Source of the DNA: Deltaproteobacteria bacterium | GTDB lineage: Bacteria > Myxococcota > Polyangia > Haliangiales > Haliangiaceae | NCBI GenBank assembly: GCA_018262455.1 | Contig: JAGSPR010000057.1 | Coordinates: forward strand, 1-28,835 | Length of the DNA: 28,835 nt | Direction: 5' to 3' | Shown: in pieces, positions 1-7,840 of the stretch | How positions within the stretch are numbered: position 1 is the stretch's first letter | Layout: every line of letters starts with the position of its first letter | Made by a program: the position numbers and the translations under genes | The notes under the pieces: generated by a model | Database searches by the model: none | Told to the model about the DNA's origin: nothing | Seen by the model: the letters and a program-made list of their open reading frames with translations, nothing else

Positions 1-2531
1 ATCGAGTGGACGAGCCGCTTCACGATCTCGGCGGGGTGAGACCTGAGATCCTCGACCATCTTGTTGGTCGAGCGGCGGCGGCGGACGCGGACCCAGGCGC
101 CGAACAGCAGGCCCGGCGAGCCGGCGAGCAGCGCGATGCCGGTGGCCCAGCCGACCGAGGCGATCGGGCTCGGCGTGCCGATGACGGTGTCCTTGTTCGG
201 ATCCTTGTCCGGCATGCGGGTGAGCTTGGCGGTGTGCTCGTTGTTGCGGCCACGGTGGTGACAGCCCTCGCACTTGATCGGCTCGGTCGCGCCGCCGCCC
301 TCCACTTTGCCGTGGCAGCGGAAGCACGACAGCGTCGGCGCGACGGTCTCGGTCAGCTCCTTGGTGGTCGCGTTGGTGTCCGAGTGGCAGGAGTTGCAGC
401 CGATGCCCTGGTCCTTGCCCTTGTACTTGACGCGCGCGTGGGCCTGGTGGAACGCCTCGGTGTTCTTGACCGGGTCGAGCCCGGGCTTCGTCGGAACCGG
501 GCCAGCGAACAGGGTCTGCGGGCCGATCTGCTTGAACGCCTCGGCGTGCTGGTCGGGGTGGCAGCCCGACTTCGCGCACGTGGTGGCCGCGGCGAGCGTG
601 TGATCGTCGGCCTTGGGCTCGCCGACGTGCTCGCGATGGCAGTTCGCGCACTCGAGCTTGACGCATTCGTGCGGTGACCGCCCGTCGCGTTCCTTGATCG
701 CCTGGGCGCATCCTTCGGGCGTGTGCTCGGGTCGCTGATCGAAGCCCGCGTGACACGTCACGCAGGCGGCGTTGTTCACGTTGGCACCGGCGGTGTGGCA
801 GGCGGCGCACACGGTGGTGCCGGTGGCCTTGTCCGCGAACGCGACACTCGAGTGCGCCGCCGACAGCGGGTGGTTGACGAGCGCCTTGCCGCGCCCGAGC
901 ATGATCGCGCCACCGCACAGCGCGATCGCGGCGAGCACCGAGAGCGTCACCGCGCCGCGGAGCGCACGATCGCGCGTCAGATCGCTCGACGGTCGCCACG
1001 CGGGTGCGCCCTTGCGGATGTCCTTCTTGCGGGCAGCGATCTCCTGCTCGAGTTGCCCGACGTCCATGCGGAACATCGTGCGGAGCCCGTCGCGGGTGAG
1101 GCCCTGGCCACCACCCGGCATCATGGCGCCGACGTCGGCGGCTGCCATGCCGCGGGTCAGCATCGAGGCGTGCTGGCGAGCGACGTCGACCGCGGCCTGG
1201 GCGAGCAGGGCGTCGGTGCGCTCGAGGGTGCAGACCTCGCCGCGGACACCGATGCGGAACAGGGTGTCGACGACGCGGAGCACGCACGTCGGCGGCAGGC
1301 TCGTCTGGACGATGCGCTTGTCGTCGAGATAGGTGCCGGCGCTCGAGGTGTCACGGACGACGAACCCGTTCTCCCACTCGAGCACGCAATGCTCGCGCGA
1401 GACCGCCGGTCCGTCGATGATGACATCGCAGCTCGGGGCGCGGCCGATCACGATCTTGCGCGCCTTGACGACGCGCCCATCGAGCACGAAGCGCGGTTGC
1501 GGCCCGAGGTCGAGCATGCCGCCCGGCGACAGCGTCGTGAAGATCGTGTTGCCTTTGCTCGCGATCGTGACGCCACCGATCAGGCGGCACTCGAACACGT
1601 GGCTACCGATCGCCACGAGATCGCCGGGCTTGAGGGCGGTGCCCTGGAAGATCCGCTCGCCGTTGATGTACGTGCCGGCCTCGGAGCCGAGATCGGTGGC
1701 GACGAACTGATCGCCCGACTTCGAGATCGCGCAGTGCAGCGGGCTGGCGAGCAGATCGCTCATCACCACCGTGCAGTCGGCGCGCGTGCCGAGGATGATC
1801 TGGTCGTCGCCGAGCGGGATCCGCTCGTTCTTGGCGGCACCGGCGATGAACACGAGCTCGCCGACCGCGTTGGTGGTGGTGGCGACGCGGCCGACCACCG
1901 TCATGTTCGAGCCGAGCGACTCCGGCTCTTCCACTTCCTGGCCCGCGGCCACCGCGAAGCGCACGATGGTGGTGCCGATGATCAGCTCGTCGCCGTGCGA
2001 GAGCACGCGGCTGTCGGCCGGCGCGCCATTGAAGATCACGGGAGCTTGCGCGTCGGCCCGGAAGCCGAGCGGCGTCGACGTGATGATCACGTGCTCCTCG
2101 GCGACGCCGGGATCGTTGAGCACCAGATCGCAGTCCTGACTCGAGCCGATGCGCGCCGGTCCGTCGATCGAGAACTCGCGCCCGGCGGAGTTGCCGGAGA
2201 CCGCGATGAACTTGACCTCGGCCTCCGCCACGCCGAGCTCGATGCCGCCGAAGTCGAGGCGGTCACCGGTCGAGAGCTGGTGGATCGCGGGTCGCCCTGC
2301 GATCGCCGAGATCGGATCGCCGTTGAGCTTGGAGGGCCCCGTGCCCATCACCTCGAGCGAGTAACCGCCCCGCACCGAGCGCTCGATCACCGCATGGCGG
2401 CGCGAGACCTTCGGGTTGGTGAGCAGGATGTCGTTTTGTCCGGGATCGCGGCCGAGCCGGATCGACTGCGCGGACGTGACGATGTGAATGCCCGCCAGCG
2501 GGCCGGAATCGAAGGACAGGCGTAGAGGCAT
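1..2531 (-). CDS. FHA-domain / multiheme cytochrome c fusion membrane protein (3' end outside window)
   Basis: The frame is open from ATG at 2531 to the left edge, giving 843 residues with no stop. Four FHA-like domains come first, at about 20-105, 120-195, 235-315 and 350-430. The first (LGRDP, then VSRRH) and fourth (IGRAP, then VSREH) keep the G-R and S-x-x-H phosphothreonine-site residues; the second has lost the serine (VAEEH) and the third is less typical. A membrane helix at about 525-546 is followed by seven heme c sites: CAACH, CVTCH, CANCH, CX4CH at 652-658, CNSCH, CFRCH and CEGCH. A second helix at about 788-813 ends in RVRRRR and a further chain. Inferred topology is FHA domains in the cytoplasm, hemes in the periplasm and a second cytoplasmic tail. 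It starts three bases after the stop of the CNB/Fe-S gene, so the two are probably one operon. FHA domains bind phosphothreonine, which suggests kinase-controlled docking; the electron partner is unknown. Confidence 0.9.
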   Translation of the reverse strand, partial: MPLRLSFDSGPLAGIHIVTSAQSIRLGRDPGQNDILLTNPKVSRRHAVIERSVRGGYSLEVMGTGPSKLNGDPISAIAGRPAIHQLSTGDRLDFGGIELGVAEAEVKFIAVSGNSAGREFSIDGPARIGSSQDCDLVLNDPGVAEEHVIITSTPLGFRADAQAPVIFNGAPADSRVLSHGDELIIGTTIVRFAVAAGQEVEEPESLGSNMTVVGRVATTTNAVGELVFIAGAAKNERIPLGDDQIILGTRADCTVVMSDLLASPLHCAISKSGDQFVATDLGSEAGTYINGERIFQGTALKPGDLVAIGSHVFECRLIGGVTIASKGNTIFTTLSPGGMLDLGPQPRFVLDGRVVKARKIVIGRAPSCDVIIDGPAVSREHCVLEWENGFVVRDTSSAGTYLDDKRIVQTSLPPTCVLRVVDTLFRIGVRGEVCTLERTDALLAQAAVDVARQHASMLTRGMAAADVGAMMPGGGQGLTRDGLRTMFRMDVGQLEQEIAARKKDIRKGAPAWRPSSDLTRDRALRGAVTLSVLAAIALCGGAIMLGRGKALVNHPLSAAHSSVAFADKATGTTVCAACHTAGANVNNAACVTCHAGFDQRPEHTPEGCAQAIKERDGRSPHECVKLECANCHREHVGEPKADDHTLAAATTCAKSGCHPDQHAEAFKQIGPQTLFAGPVPTKPGLDPVKNTEAFHQAHARVKYKGKDQGIGCNSCHSDTNATTKELTETVAPTLSCFRCHGKVEGGGATEPIKCEGCHHRGRNNEHTAKLTRMPDKDPNKDTVIGTPSPIASVGWATGIALLAGSPGLLFGAWVRVRRRRSTNKMVEDLRSHPAEIVKRLVHS

Positions 2532-2534
2532 CTG

Positions 2535-4814
2535 TCAGACCAGCGTGAGGGCGGTGAGTACGTGGAACACGAGTAGCACGATGAGGGCGGTCGCCGTGGC
2601 GACGTGCGCCACCAACCACCGCTTGAGGCGGCGGTGCAGCATGAGCTGCGCGCGGACGTCGAGCAGGCGATACGAGTTGTCGAGGATCCGATCGACGGTC
2701 GTGCGATCGGCATCGGTGAGCTGGGCGTCACGCAAGATCTCCCCCATCTGCTTCTTGGAGGTGGCGAGGGCGGTGACGGGATCGTAGGTGGCGTTCATGC
2801 GATCGTGGATCGTTCCGAACGCGCCCTCGACGCGGGCCTTGATCAGGCGCCAGACCTTGGGCTGGATCGTGCCGATCATCTCGCCGATGCCGCGCTCGAG
2901 CGTGACCTCCTCATCGAGGAGATCCTCGACGAGCCGTGACAGGCCGTGGCGTTCGAGCCGGGTCAGCGCGGTGGGGACCGTCGCGTAGATCACCTGGCCG
3001 GAGATGCCGGTGACGACCTCGAACGCGAACACGAGCAACAGTAATGTGGTGAACACGCCGGTCACCTGGAACCCGGCATGCGCGACCGCGGCGAAGAACC
3101 CGACCGCGCCCATCACCATGTGGAACTGGGTCCACGCCTCCAGCCCACCGATCGAGGTGTTGCGCATCCGCTTGCGGATGCCCTGCGACGACGCGCCCAG
3201 CAGACACAGCGCGGCACCGATCCCGAGCGGCAACCCGACCGCCGACCCACCGCGCAGCGGCGCTTTGGTCAGCACGGTGGCGGCGACGATCCCGAGGATC
3301 CCGATGATCCCGACGAGGAAGCTGACCGGGATGAACCACGTCGAGCGCGGCCGGACCTTCTGTTTCGAGTCCAGGAGCCCGAACACCTTGGCCTGGCCAC
3401 GCGACCACTCGATCGCGTCACGCTGCTCGGCCTCCATGACGAGGGCGAGCTCCTCGAAGAACTTCAGCGGGTCGACGCGGAGGATCGCGCCGCGTGGGCA
3501 CTCGTGGACGCAGTTCGAGTACGAGTGGCCGCGGCACAGGTTGCACTTGATCGCGCGCTTGGTGACCTCGGCGCTCGGCCGCTCCTTCTCGTCGAGCGGG
3601 CGCATCGTGATGTTGCCGTACGGGCACTTGCGCGCGCAGTTCTCGCAACCGATGCAGTTGTCATTGATATCGACGTCGCCATCGGCGAACCGCTGGATCG
3701 CGCCGGTAGGGCAGCCGATCATGCACTCCGGGTCGCGGCAGTGCCGGCAGCTCGCCGGCAGCATGATGTGCTCGTGGCGCGTCTTGTCCATCTTGGCGCG
3801 GCGGCGGAAGATCGGGCCGCGGCGGTCGAGGCGCGTGTACTTGTGACGCGCGTGGCAGGCGCGGACGCAGTTGCCGCAGCGCACGCAGCGGTCGAGGTTG
3901 ATGACGAGCAAGGACTCGACCTCGACACCCGCCGACAGGAATGCATCCGCCGCGCGGATCATCGTGTTGTTGGCCTGCTCCATGGCGGCCTTGCGGGTCA
4001 TGTCGTCTTTGCCGAAGTGCCGGGCGATCTCCGGGAACTTCATCATCATCATCGAAAACGCCTGGCGCGGCAGGAAGATGACCTCGCAGTTGCCGACGGC
4101 CTCGAGGCTGAAGTCGCGCACCTGGCCGTCCGACATGCCCACGACATCGTGGGTATTGAAGTACGCGAGGATCGACATCGCCCCGTCCTTGGTGCGCGTC
4201 GCCTTCACCACGCCATCCTTGATGACGAGCACGGTGTCGGCGGGATCTCCTCGCTTCGAGACCGTGTCGCCGCGCTGGAACATCTTGAGCTTGGCGCCGC
4301 GCCCGAGATCGACACGGGTCCCGTCGTCGAGCAGGCTCAGGTAGCGGTGCGTCCTGAGATAGGTCGCGATCGCGCGGCCGTGATAGACGCCCTCGAGGTG
4401 CTCGCGGACCGACTTGTAGCGGCGCGCGAGCAGATCGAAGCGATGCTTCTCGATCTCGAGCAGGACGACGTCGGTCTCGGCGGTGACGGTGGCGGTGCGC
4501 TCACCGCGCCCCAGCAGCGCCGCCTCGCCGAAGAAGTCCCCGGGCCGACTCAGCCGGCCGAGGGTGACCGATACATCATCCGGGCCGATCGCATGAACGA
4601 CCACCGCGCCTTGCATGAGCACGAACATCGCGTGCCCGTACTGGCGCTGCACGACGACATCGGTCCCCGGAGGGAGCTGGCGGACGAGGACGTAGTTCGC
4701 GAACGCGGCAACGTCTTCGGGTGAGACACCGACGAAGAACGGAAGCTGGGCAAGGAACGACGTGTACGCCGTCCCCGTGACCGGCGCCTCTGCCGCTCTG
4801 CTGGCGGTGGACAT
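2535..4814 (-). CDS. Cyclic-nucleotide-binding, polyferredoxin and di-heme b-type membrane fusion protein
   Basis: This 759-residue protein has two CNB domains (about 25-135 and 165-265). The first keeps a phosphate-binding cassette with FGEAALL and RTATV (E97, R106); the second is degenerate. Four [4Fe-4S] cysteine sets follow: 310/313/316/320, 356/359/364/368, 387/390/393/397 and 424/427/435/439. Five membrane helices lie at about 493-515, 525-543, 564-584, 586-608 and 733-757. Helix three has H565 and H579, and helix five has H737 and H751. Both are H-X13-H, the spacing by which cytochrome b proteins hold one heme near each membrane face. Basic residues at 546-551 and 728-732 place the Fe-S part and the 612-731 linker in the cytoplasm. 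The likely role is electron transfer across the inner membrane between cytoplasmic Fe-S clusters and periplasmic cytochromes, modulated by a cyclic nucleotide. Domains are clear; direction, ligand and partner are inferred. Confidence 0.9.
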   Translation of the reverse strand: MSTASRAAEAPVTGTAYTSFLAQLPFFVGVSPEDVAAFANYVLVRQLPPGTDVVVQRQYGHAMFVLMQGAVVVHAIGPDDVSVTLGRLSRPGDFFGEAALLGRGERTATVTAETDVVLLEIEKHRFDLLARRYKSVREHLEGVYHGRAIATYLRTHRYLSLLDDGTRVDLGRGAKLKMFQRGDTVSKRGDPADTVLVIKDGVVKATRTKDGAMSILAYFNTHDVVGMSDGQVRDFSLEAVGNCEVIFLPRQAFSMMMMKFPEIARHFGKDDMTRKAAMEQANNTMIRAADAFLSAGVEVESLLVINLDRCVRCGNCVRACHARHKYTRLDRRGPIFRRRAKMDKTRHEHIMLPASCRHCRDPECMIGCPTGAIQRFADGDVDINDNCIGCENCARKCPYGNITMRPLDEKERPSAEVTKRAIKCNLCRGHSYSNCVHECPRGAILRVDPLKFFEELALVMEAEQRDAIEWSRGQAKVFGLLDSKQKVRPRSTWFIPVSFLVGIIGILGIVAATVLTKAPLRGGSAVGLPLGIGAALCLLGASSQGIRKRMRNTSIGGLEAWTQFHMVMGAVGFFAAVAHAGFQVTGVFTTLLLLVFAFEVVTGISGQVIYATVPTALTRLERHGLSRLVEDLLDEEVTLERGIGEMIGTIQPKVWRLIKARVEGAFGTIHDRMNATYDPVTALATSKKQMGEILRDAQLTDADRTTVDRILDNSYRLLDVRAQLMLHRRLKRWLVAHVATATALIVLLVFHVLTALTLV

Positions 4815-4886
4815 TGCGCGGCATCCTAACAGAAACCTTTCCCTACAGACCGACCAAACCCCGATCTCGTGTACTGTCCGCCGTGC
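4815..4886. promoter_or_regulatory. Divergent intergenic region between the two cytochrome arms
   Basis: Seventy-two bases separate the leftward CNB/Fe-S gene from the rightward cytochrome operon, so promoters for both must lie here or reach into the coding ends. On the minus strand TAGGAT lies eight bases before the ATG at 4814, a fair -10 element without a good -35 partner. On the plus strand TACTGT at 4872-4877 lies nine bases before the ATG at 4887. Both are only partial matches to sigma-70 elements. A shared region would allow coordinated control of both arms. Confidence 0.4.
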
Positions 4887-6194
4887 ATGATCCGGGTGGC
4901 GATCATAGGACTCGTCCTCATCGCGTGTGGTTCATCGCGAAACACGACTCCGTCTTCGAAGGCAGGGGGCCGCACGGGCTCGATTGCCGTCGACACGGAT
5001 CGGTTTCCGCATGGAGTGCACACGGGGGACAAACCTGAAATTCGCAAGTGGCAGGGCCGAGGTCTGGGCTGCGCCGATTGCCATGACGCAGCGTCGGTGC
5101 GGGAGGGCAAGGTCGCGAGACCGGGCAAGAACCAGCACGCACCCTGCGACGACTGCCACAAGGCGGAGTTTGCCAAGCCGCCGGGGCCGCTGTGCAAGGT
5201 GTGTCACGCAAGTGTCGATCCCTTCAAGAAGGGCAACTCGCCGTTGCAGGCGTATCCGGAGCGCGGCAACACCCAGACGTTGGCGTCCAACTTCTCGCAT
5301 CGGATGCACCTCGACAAGGACAAGATGGAGTCCGCGAGCGGTGCGCACGTCGCCTGTGCCGACTGCCACGAGCGCAACACCGATTCCCGCGATCCGATGG
5401 TGCCGGGCCACAAGGTCTGCGCCCGCTGTCACGAGCAAGCCCCGAAGGTGAAGTCGCACCTGGCGATGGACAAGTGCGTCGGGTGCCACCCGTCGCGCGG
5501 CGTCGAGCTCGGCCGCGGCCGCATCTTCATCATCGGTGACCTGCGGTTCGCTCACTCGACCCACGAGAAGGACAAGAATGGCACCCCGGTCGCGTGCACC
5601 ACGTGCCATGCCGGGGTCGACGAGTCGTCGTCCCGCGAGCAGATGTCCGTGCCTGCCATGGAGCGCTGCGCGCAATGTCACGAGGACTCGCAGCGCAGCC
5701 CCGATCGCGTGCGGATGGATAACTGCGGCGTCTGCCACGCCGAGATGACAGCCGGCGCCCCCCCGGGCAACCACATGGTCACGGGCTCGAAGGGTGGAGC
5801 GCGCCCCCCTGACCACACGCTCGAGTTCCGCAAGAACCACGGCGAGCAGGCCGCCGCCAAGGACTCGCCGTGCCGGCGCTGTCACACCGACCTCCAGGGC
5901 AACCGCGAGGACACGTGCTTCCAGTGCCACCAGGTCATGAAGCCGCACGACCACACCATGATGTGGCGCAACGATCACGGCCGTGATGCCCAGACCGATG
6001 GCACCCGGTGCGCGAACTGCCATGCCCCCGAGGTCTGCGCGGCCTGTCACTCGGTGCCGCCGCGCTCGCACACCCCGCTCGGTGAGTTCCGCCAGGGCGG
6101 TCACGCCGAGCAGGCACGGTTCGGGCTCTCGGCCTGCCTGACCTGTCACACGTACGAAGACACCTGCGTCAAGTGCCACCGAGGTACCCGATGA
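4887..6194 (+). CDS. 15-heme c-type cytochrome lipoprotein
   Basis: I chose ATG 4887 over an in-frame GTG at 4869 because it opens directly on a short signal peptide ending in the lipobox LIAC (C14). The protein has 435 residues and 15 CXXCH sites. They fall into three triheme units at about 40-107, 136-201 and 221-284. Each opens with a histidine pattern (FPHGVH, FSHRMH, FAHSTH) like that of cytochrome c7/c3 domains. Three diheme units follow at about 313-348, 360-388 and 401-431. The first two open with RKNHG and RNDHG, and the third with RQGGH. As a lipoprotein it is tethered to a membrane, probably the outer one. Its stop overlaps the start of the barrel gene by four bases, which fits translational coupling and a porin-cytochrome complex. 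It has no sequence-visible catalytic site, so electron relay is the likeliest role. Confidence 0.93.
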   Translation: MIRVAIIGLVLIACGSSRNTTPSSKAGGRTGSIAVDTDRFPHGVHTGDKPEIRKWQGRGLGCADCHDAASVREGKVARPGKNQHAPCDDCHKAEFAKPPGPLCKVCHASVDPFKKGNSPLQAYPERGNTQTLASNFSHRMHLDKDKMESASGAHVACADCHERNTDSRDPMVPGHKVCARCHEQAPKVKSHLAMDKCVGCHPSRGVELGRGRIFIIGDLRFAHSTHEKDKNGTPVACTTCHAGVDESSSREQMSVPAMERCAQCHEDSQRSPDRVRMDNCGVCHAEMTAGAPPGNHMVTGSKGGARPPDHTLEFRKNHGEQAAAKDSPCRRCHTDLQGNREDTCFQCHQVMKPHDHTMMWRNDHGRDAQTDGTRCANCHAPEVCAACHSVPPRSHTPLGEFRQGGHAEQARFGLSACLTCHTYEDTCVKCHRGTR

Positions 6195-7840
6195 GCCTCA
6201 CGGGATCGACCAATCGCGGGCTGTTCTTGTTCGTGCTCGGTGCATCGCTCCTGCCGATGGGCGCCTGGGCCGAGACCCCCGCCACGACCGACGAGGCTCC
6301 GCCGGTCCAGACGCTCAACGAGCCGACGGCCGCGAACCTCCAGGTCAACCAGCTGCCGCCGAAGCTGAAGATGCGTCCGCGCAAGCAGGTCGCACAGACC
6401 GCCACGCCCGCGCCGGCGCCCGATGCGGCCGCGACGACGGGGGGTGGCTCGGTCGGGTACAAGTGGTTCCCGACCTCGCGGCGAGATCTCGCGGAGCGCG
6501 TGACCTTCCGGATCCGCGCCGGCGTCCAGCTCGACAGCACGCCGGCGTCCGGCGACACGTTGCGTGGCGGCCAGCAGCTCCCCCCCGGGTTCACCGAGAC
6601 CCGACCCTGGATCGTCGGCGATGCCATGGTCGGCGCGCGTGGCATCATCATGCCGTCGCTGGGCGGCTACTTGCTGTCGAGCTTTCAGTTCGACGCCAAC
6701 GACTCGCTCGCGACCCGCGCCGGCACCGTGTCGTGGAGTGACGCCAACGGCGAGCAGATCGCGATCAAGGCGGGCTACGCCGAGTGGGGCCGCGACGACC
6801 GCAAGCCGGACGACCAGCAGCCGCACAAGGTGTGGCTCCGCGGTGGCCGTCAGTTCCGGCTCGACGGTGGCAACCTGTTCGCTTACTTCGACGGCATCAC
6901 GGCGGGCTACAAGGAGCGGTCGTGGAACGCCTCGGCGTTCGTGGGCCGCCGCGTCGTGCTGTACGTCGATTCCGAGGCCGGCCTGACCTACGGCGCCACG
7001 GCAGCGATCGATCTCAAGCCGTCGAAGAACATCCCGGTGAAGCTCGCGATGGACTTCATGGGCCTCACGATCAACAACGGCGCCGCCGACGAGAACCGCC
7101 AGCTGATCGCGCTCATGAGCACGGCCAAGCTGTCGAAGAAGGCCAAGCTCGATGTTCGCGCGCGCATCACCGGGTTGCCCGACAACGCGAACCTCGACGC
7201 CATGGGCAACGCGCCCACGAAGCTCGCGCTCGGGCGCGTCGGTGGCCGGCTTCGCTACGAGACCGGCAACCTGATCGCGACCGCCGACTTCGAGCAACGG
7301 TTCGCCGATGACGTCGCCTATGACCTCGCCGCACCGACGGCGGCCGACATCGTCCAGGTCGGGCAGCAGCTCGGGGTCGGGCTGAACCAGCCGGTCGACG
7401 CGCTCGCGGTCGGCGCCCGGGTCGACTGGCAGAACGCGAAGAAGGATACCGAGCTGCTCGTGTTCGAGTACACCGACGAGGGTGCTGGCACCGATGGCAT
7501 GCGAACCGACGGGCTCGGCTCGTTCTTCGGAAACTCGGCATCATCGGGGCTCGATCGCATGCAGCAGGTCGCGGTCGAGGGCACGATGGCGACGCCCAGC
7601 AAGGCCGGCAAGCGATGGCGGTTCGCGGCCGGGGGCTTCTTCCGGGTCTATGATTTCCGCACGCCCTATCGGGCGGTCACCAACGACGCGCGCGGTGGTG
7701 GACGCGCGGAGTTGCAGTGGTGGTTCCGCCGCGATCTGCATCTCGACGTCGCGGGCGAGGTCGCCCAGGCCTCACCGACGCTCTCGCGCGATCTCGGCGT
7801 GTTGTCCTCGGTGCGCGCCGCGGTGGAGGCACGGTGGTGA
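6191..7840 (+). CDS. Outer-membrane beta-barrel (putative porin of an electron conduit)
   Basis: The start is ATG 6191, in an ATGA overlap with the previous stop and preceded by GAGGT at 6181-6185. The 549-residue product has a signal peptide ending AWA before E28, then a proline/alanine-rich stretch to about residue 90. The rest alternates polar and hydrophobic residues in short strands broken by G/N/D turns, and ends in tryptophan (VEARW). That final aromatic residue is the usual outer-membrane assembly signal. I see no heme site. Among known systems, MtrB of Shewanella and OmbB of Geobacter are barrels that hold a multiheme cytochrome and let electrons cross the outer membrane. The position between multiheme genes argues for the same role here. 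The barrel call rests on sequence character and context, not on a family motif; a substrate porin is the alternative. Confidence 0.8.
   Translation: MSLTGSTNRGLFLFVLGASLLPMGAWAETPATTDEAPPVQTLNEPTAANLQVNQLPPKLKMRPRKQVAQTATPAPAPDAAATTGGGSVGYKWFPTSRRDLAERVTFRIRAGVQLDSTPASGDTLRGGQQLPPGFTETRPWIVGDAMVGARGIIMPSLGGYLLSSFQFDANDSLATRAGTVSWSDANGEQIAIKAGYAEWGRDDRKPDDQQPHKVWLRGGRQFRLDGGNLFAYFDGITAGYKERSWNASAFVGRRVVLYVDSEAGLTYGATAAIDLKPSKNIPVKLAMDFMGLTINNGAADENRQLIALMSTAKLSKKAKLDVRARITGLPDNANLDAMGNAPTKLALGRVGGRLRYETGNLIATADFEQRFADDVAYDLAAPTAADIVQVGQQLGVGLNQPVDALAVGARVDWQNAKKDTELLVFEYTDEGAGTDGMRTDGLGSFFGNSASSGLDRMQQVAVEGTMATPSKAGKRWRFAAGGFFRVYDFRTPYRAVTNDARGGGRAELQWWFRRDLHLDVAGEVAQASPTLSRDLGVLSSVRAAVEARW
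7825..7829 (+). promoter_or_regulatory. Ribosome binding site fixing a GTG start
   Basis: GGAGG lies seven bases before GTG 7837, inside the end of the barrel gene. It decides between GTG 7834 and 7837 and against a much longer reading that would begin upstream. The chosen GTG overlaps the barrel stop as GTGA. Confidence 0.65.

Noticed and set aside
723..2525. 600-residue rightward reading frame
   Set aside because: It lies antisense to the FHA-cytochrome gene. The product is a low-complexity R/D/A/H/E-rich string with no domain, as expected for GC-rich antisense frames.
3078..4724. 548-residue rightward reading frame
   Set aside because: Antisense to the CNB/Fe-S gene, whose opposite-strand motifs are unmistakable; the product is compositional noise.
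4869..4886. Upstream GTG start for the 15-heme lipoprotein
   Set aside because: It would add MYCPPC ahead of a lipoprotein signal peptide, including cysteines, and lacks a ribosome site.
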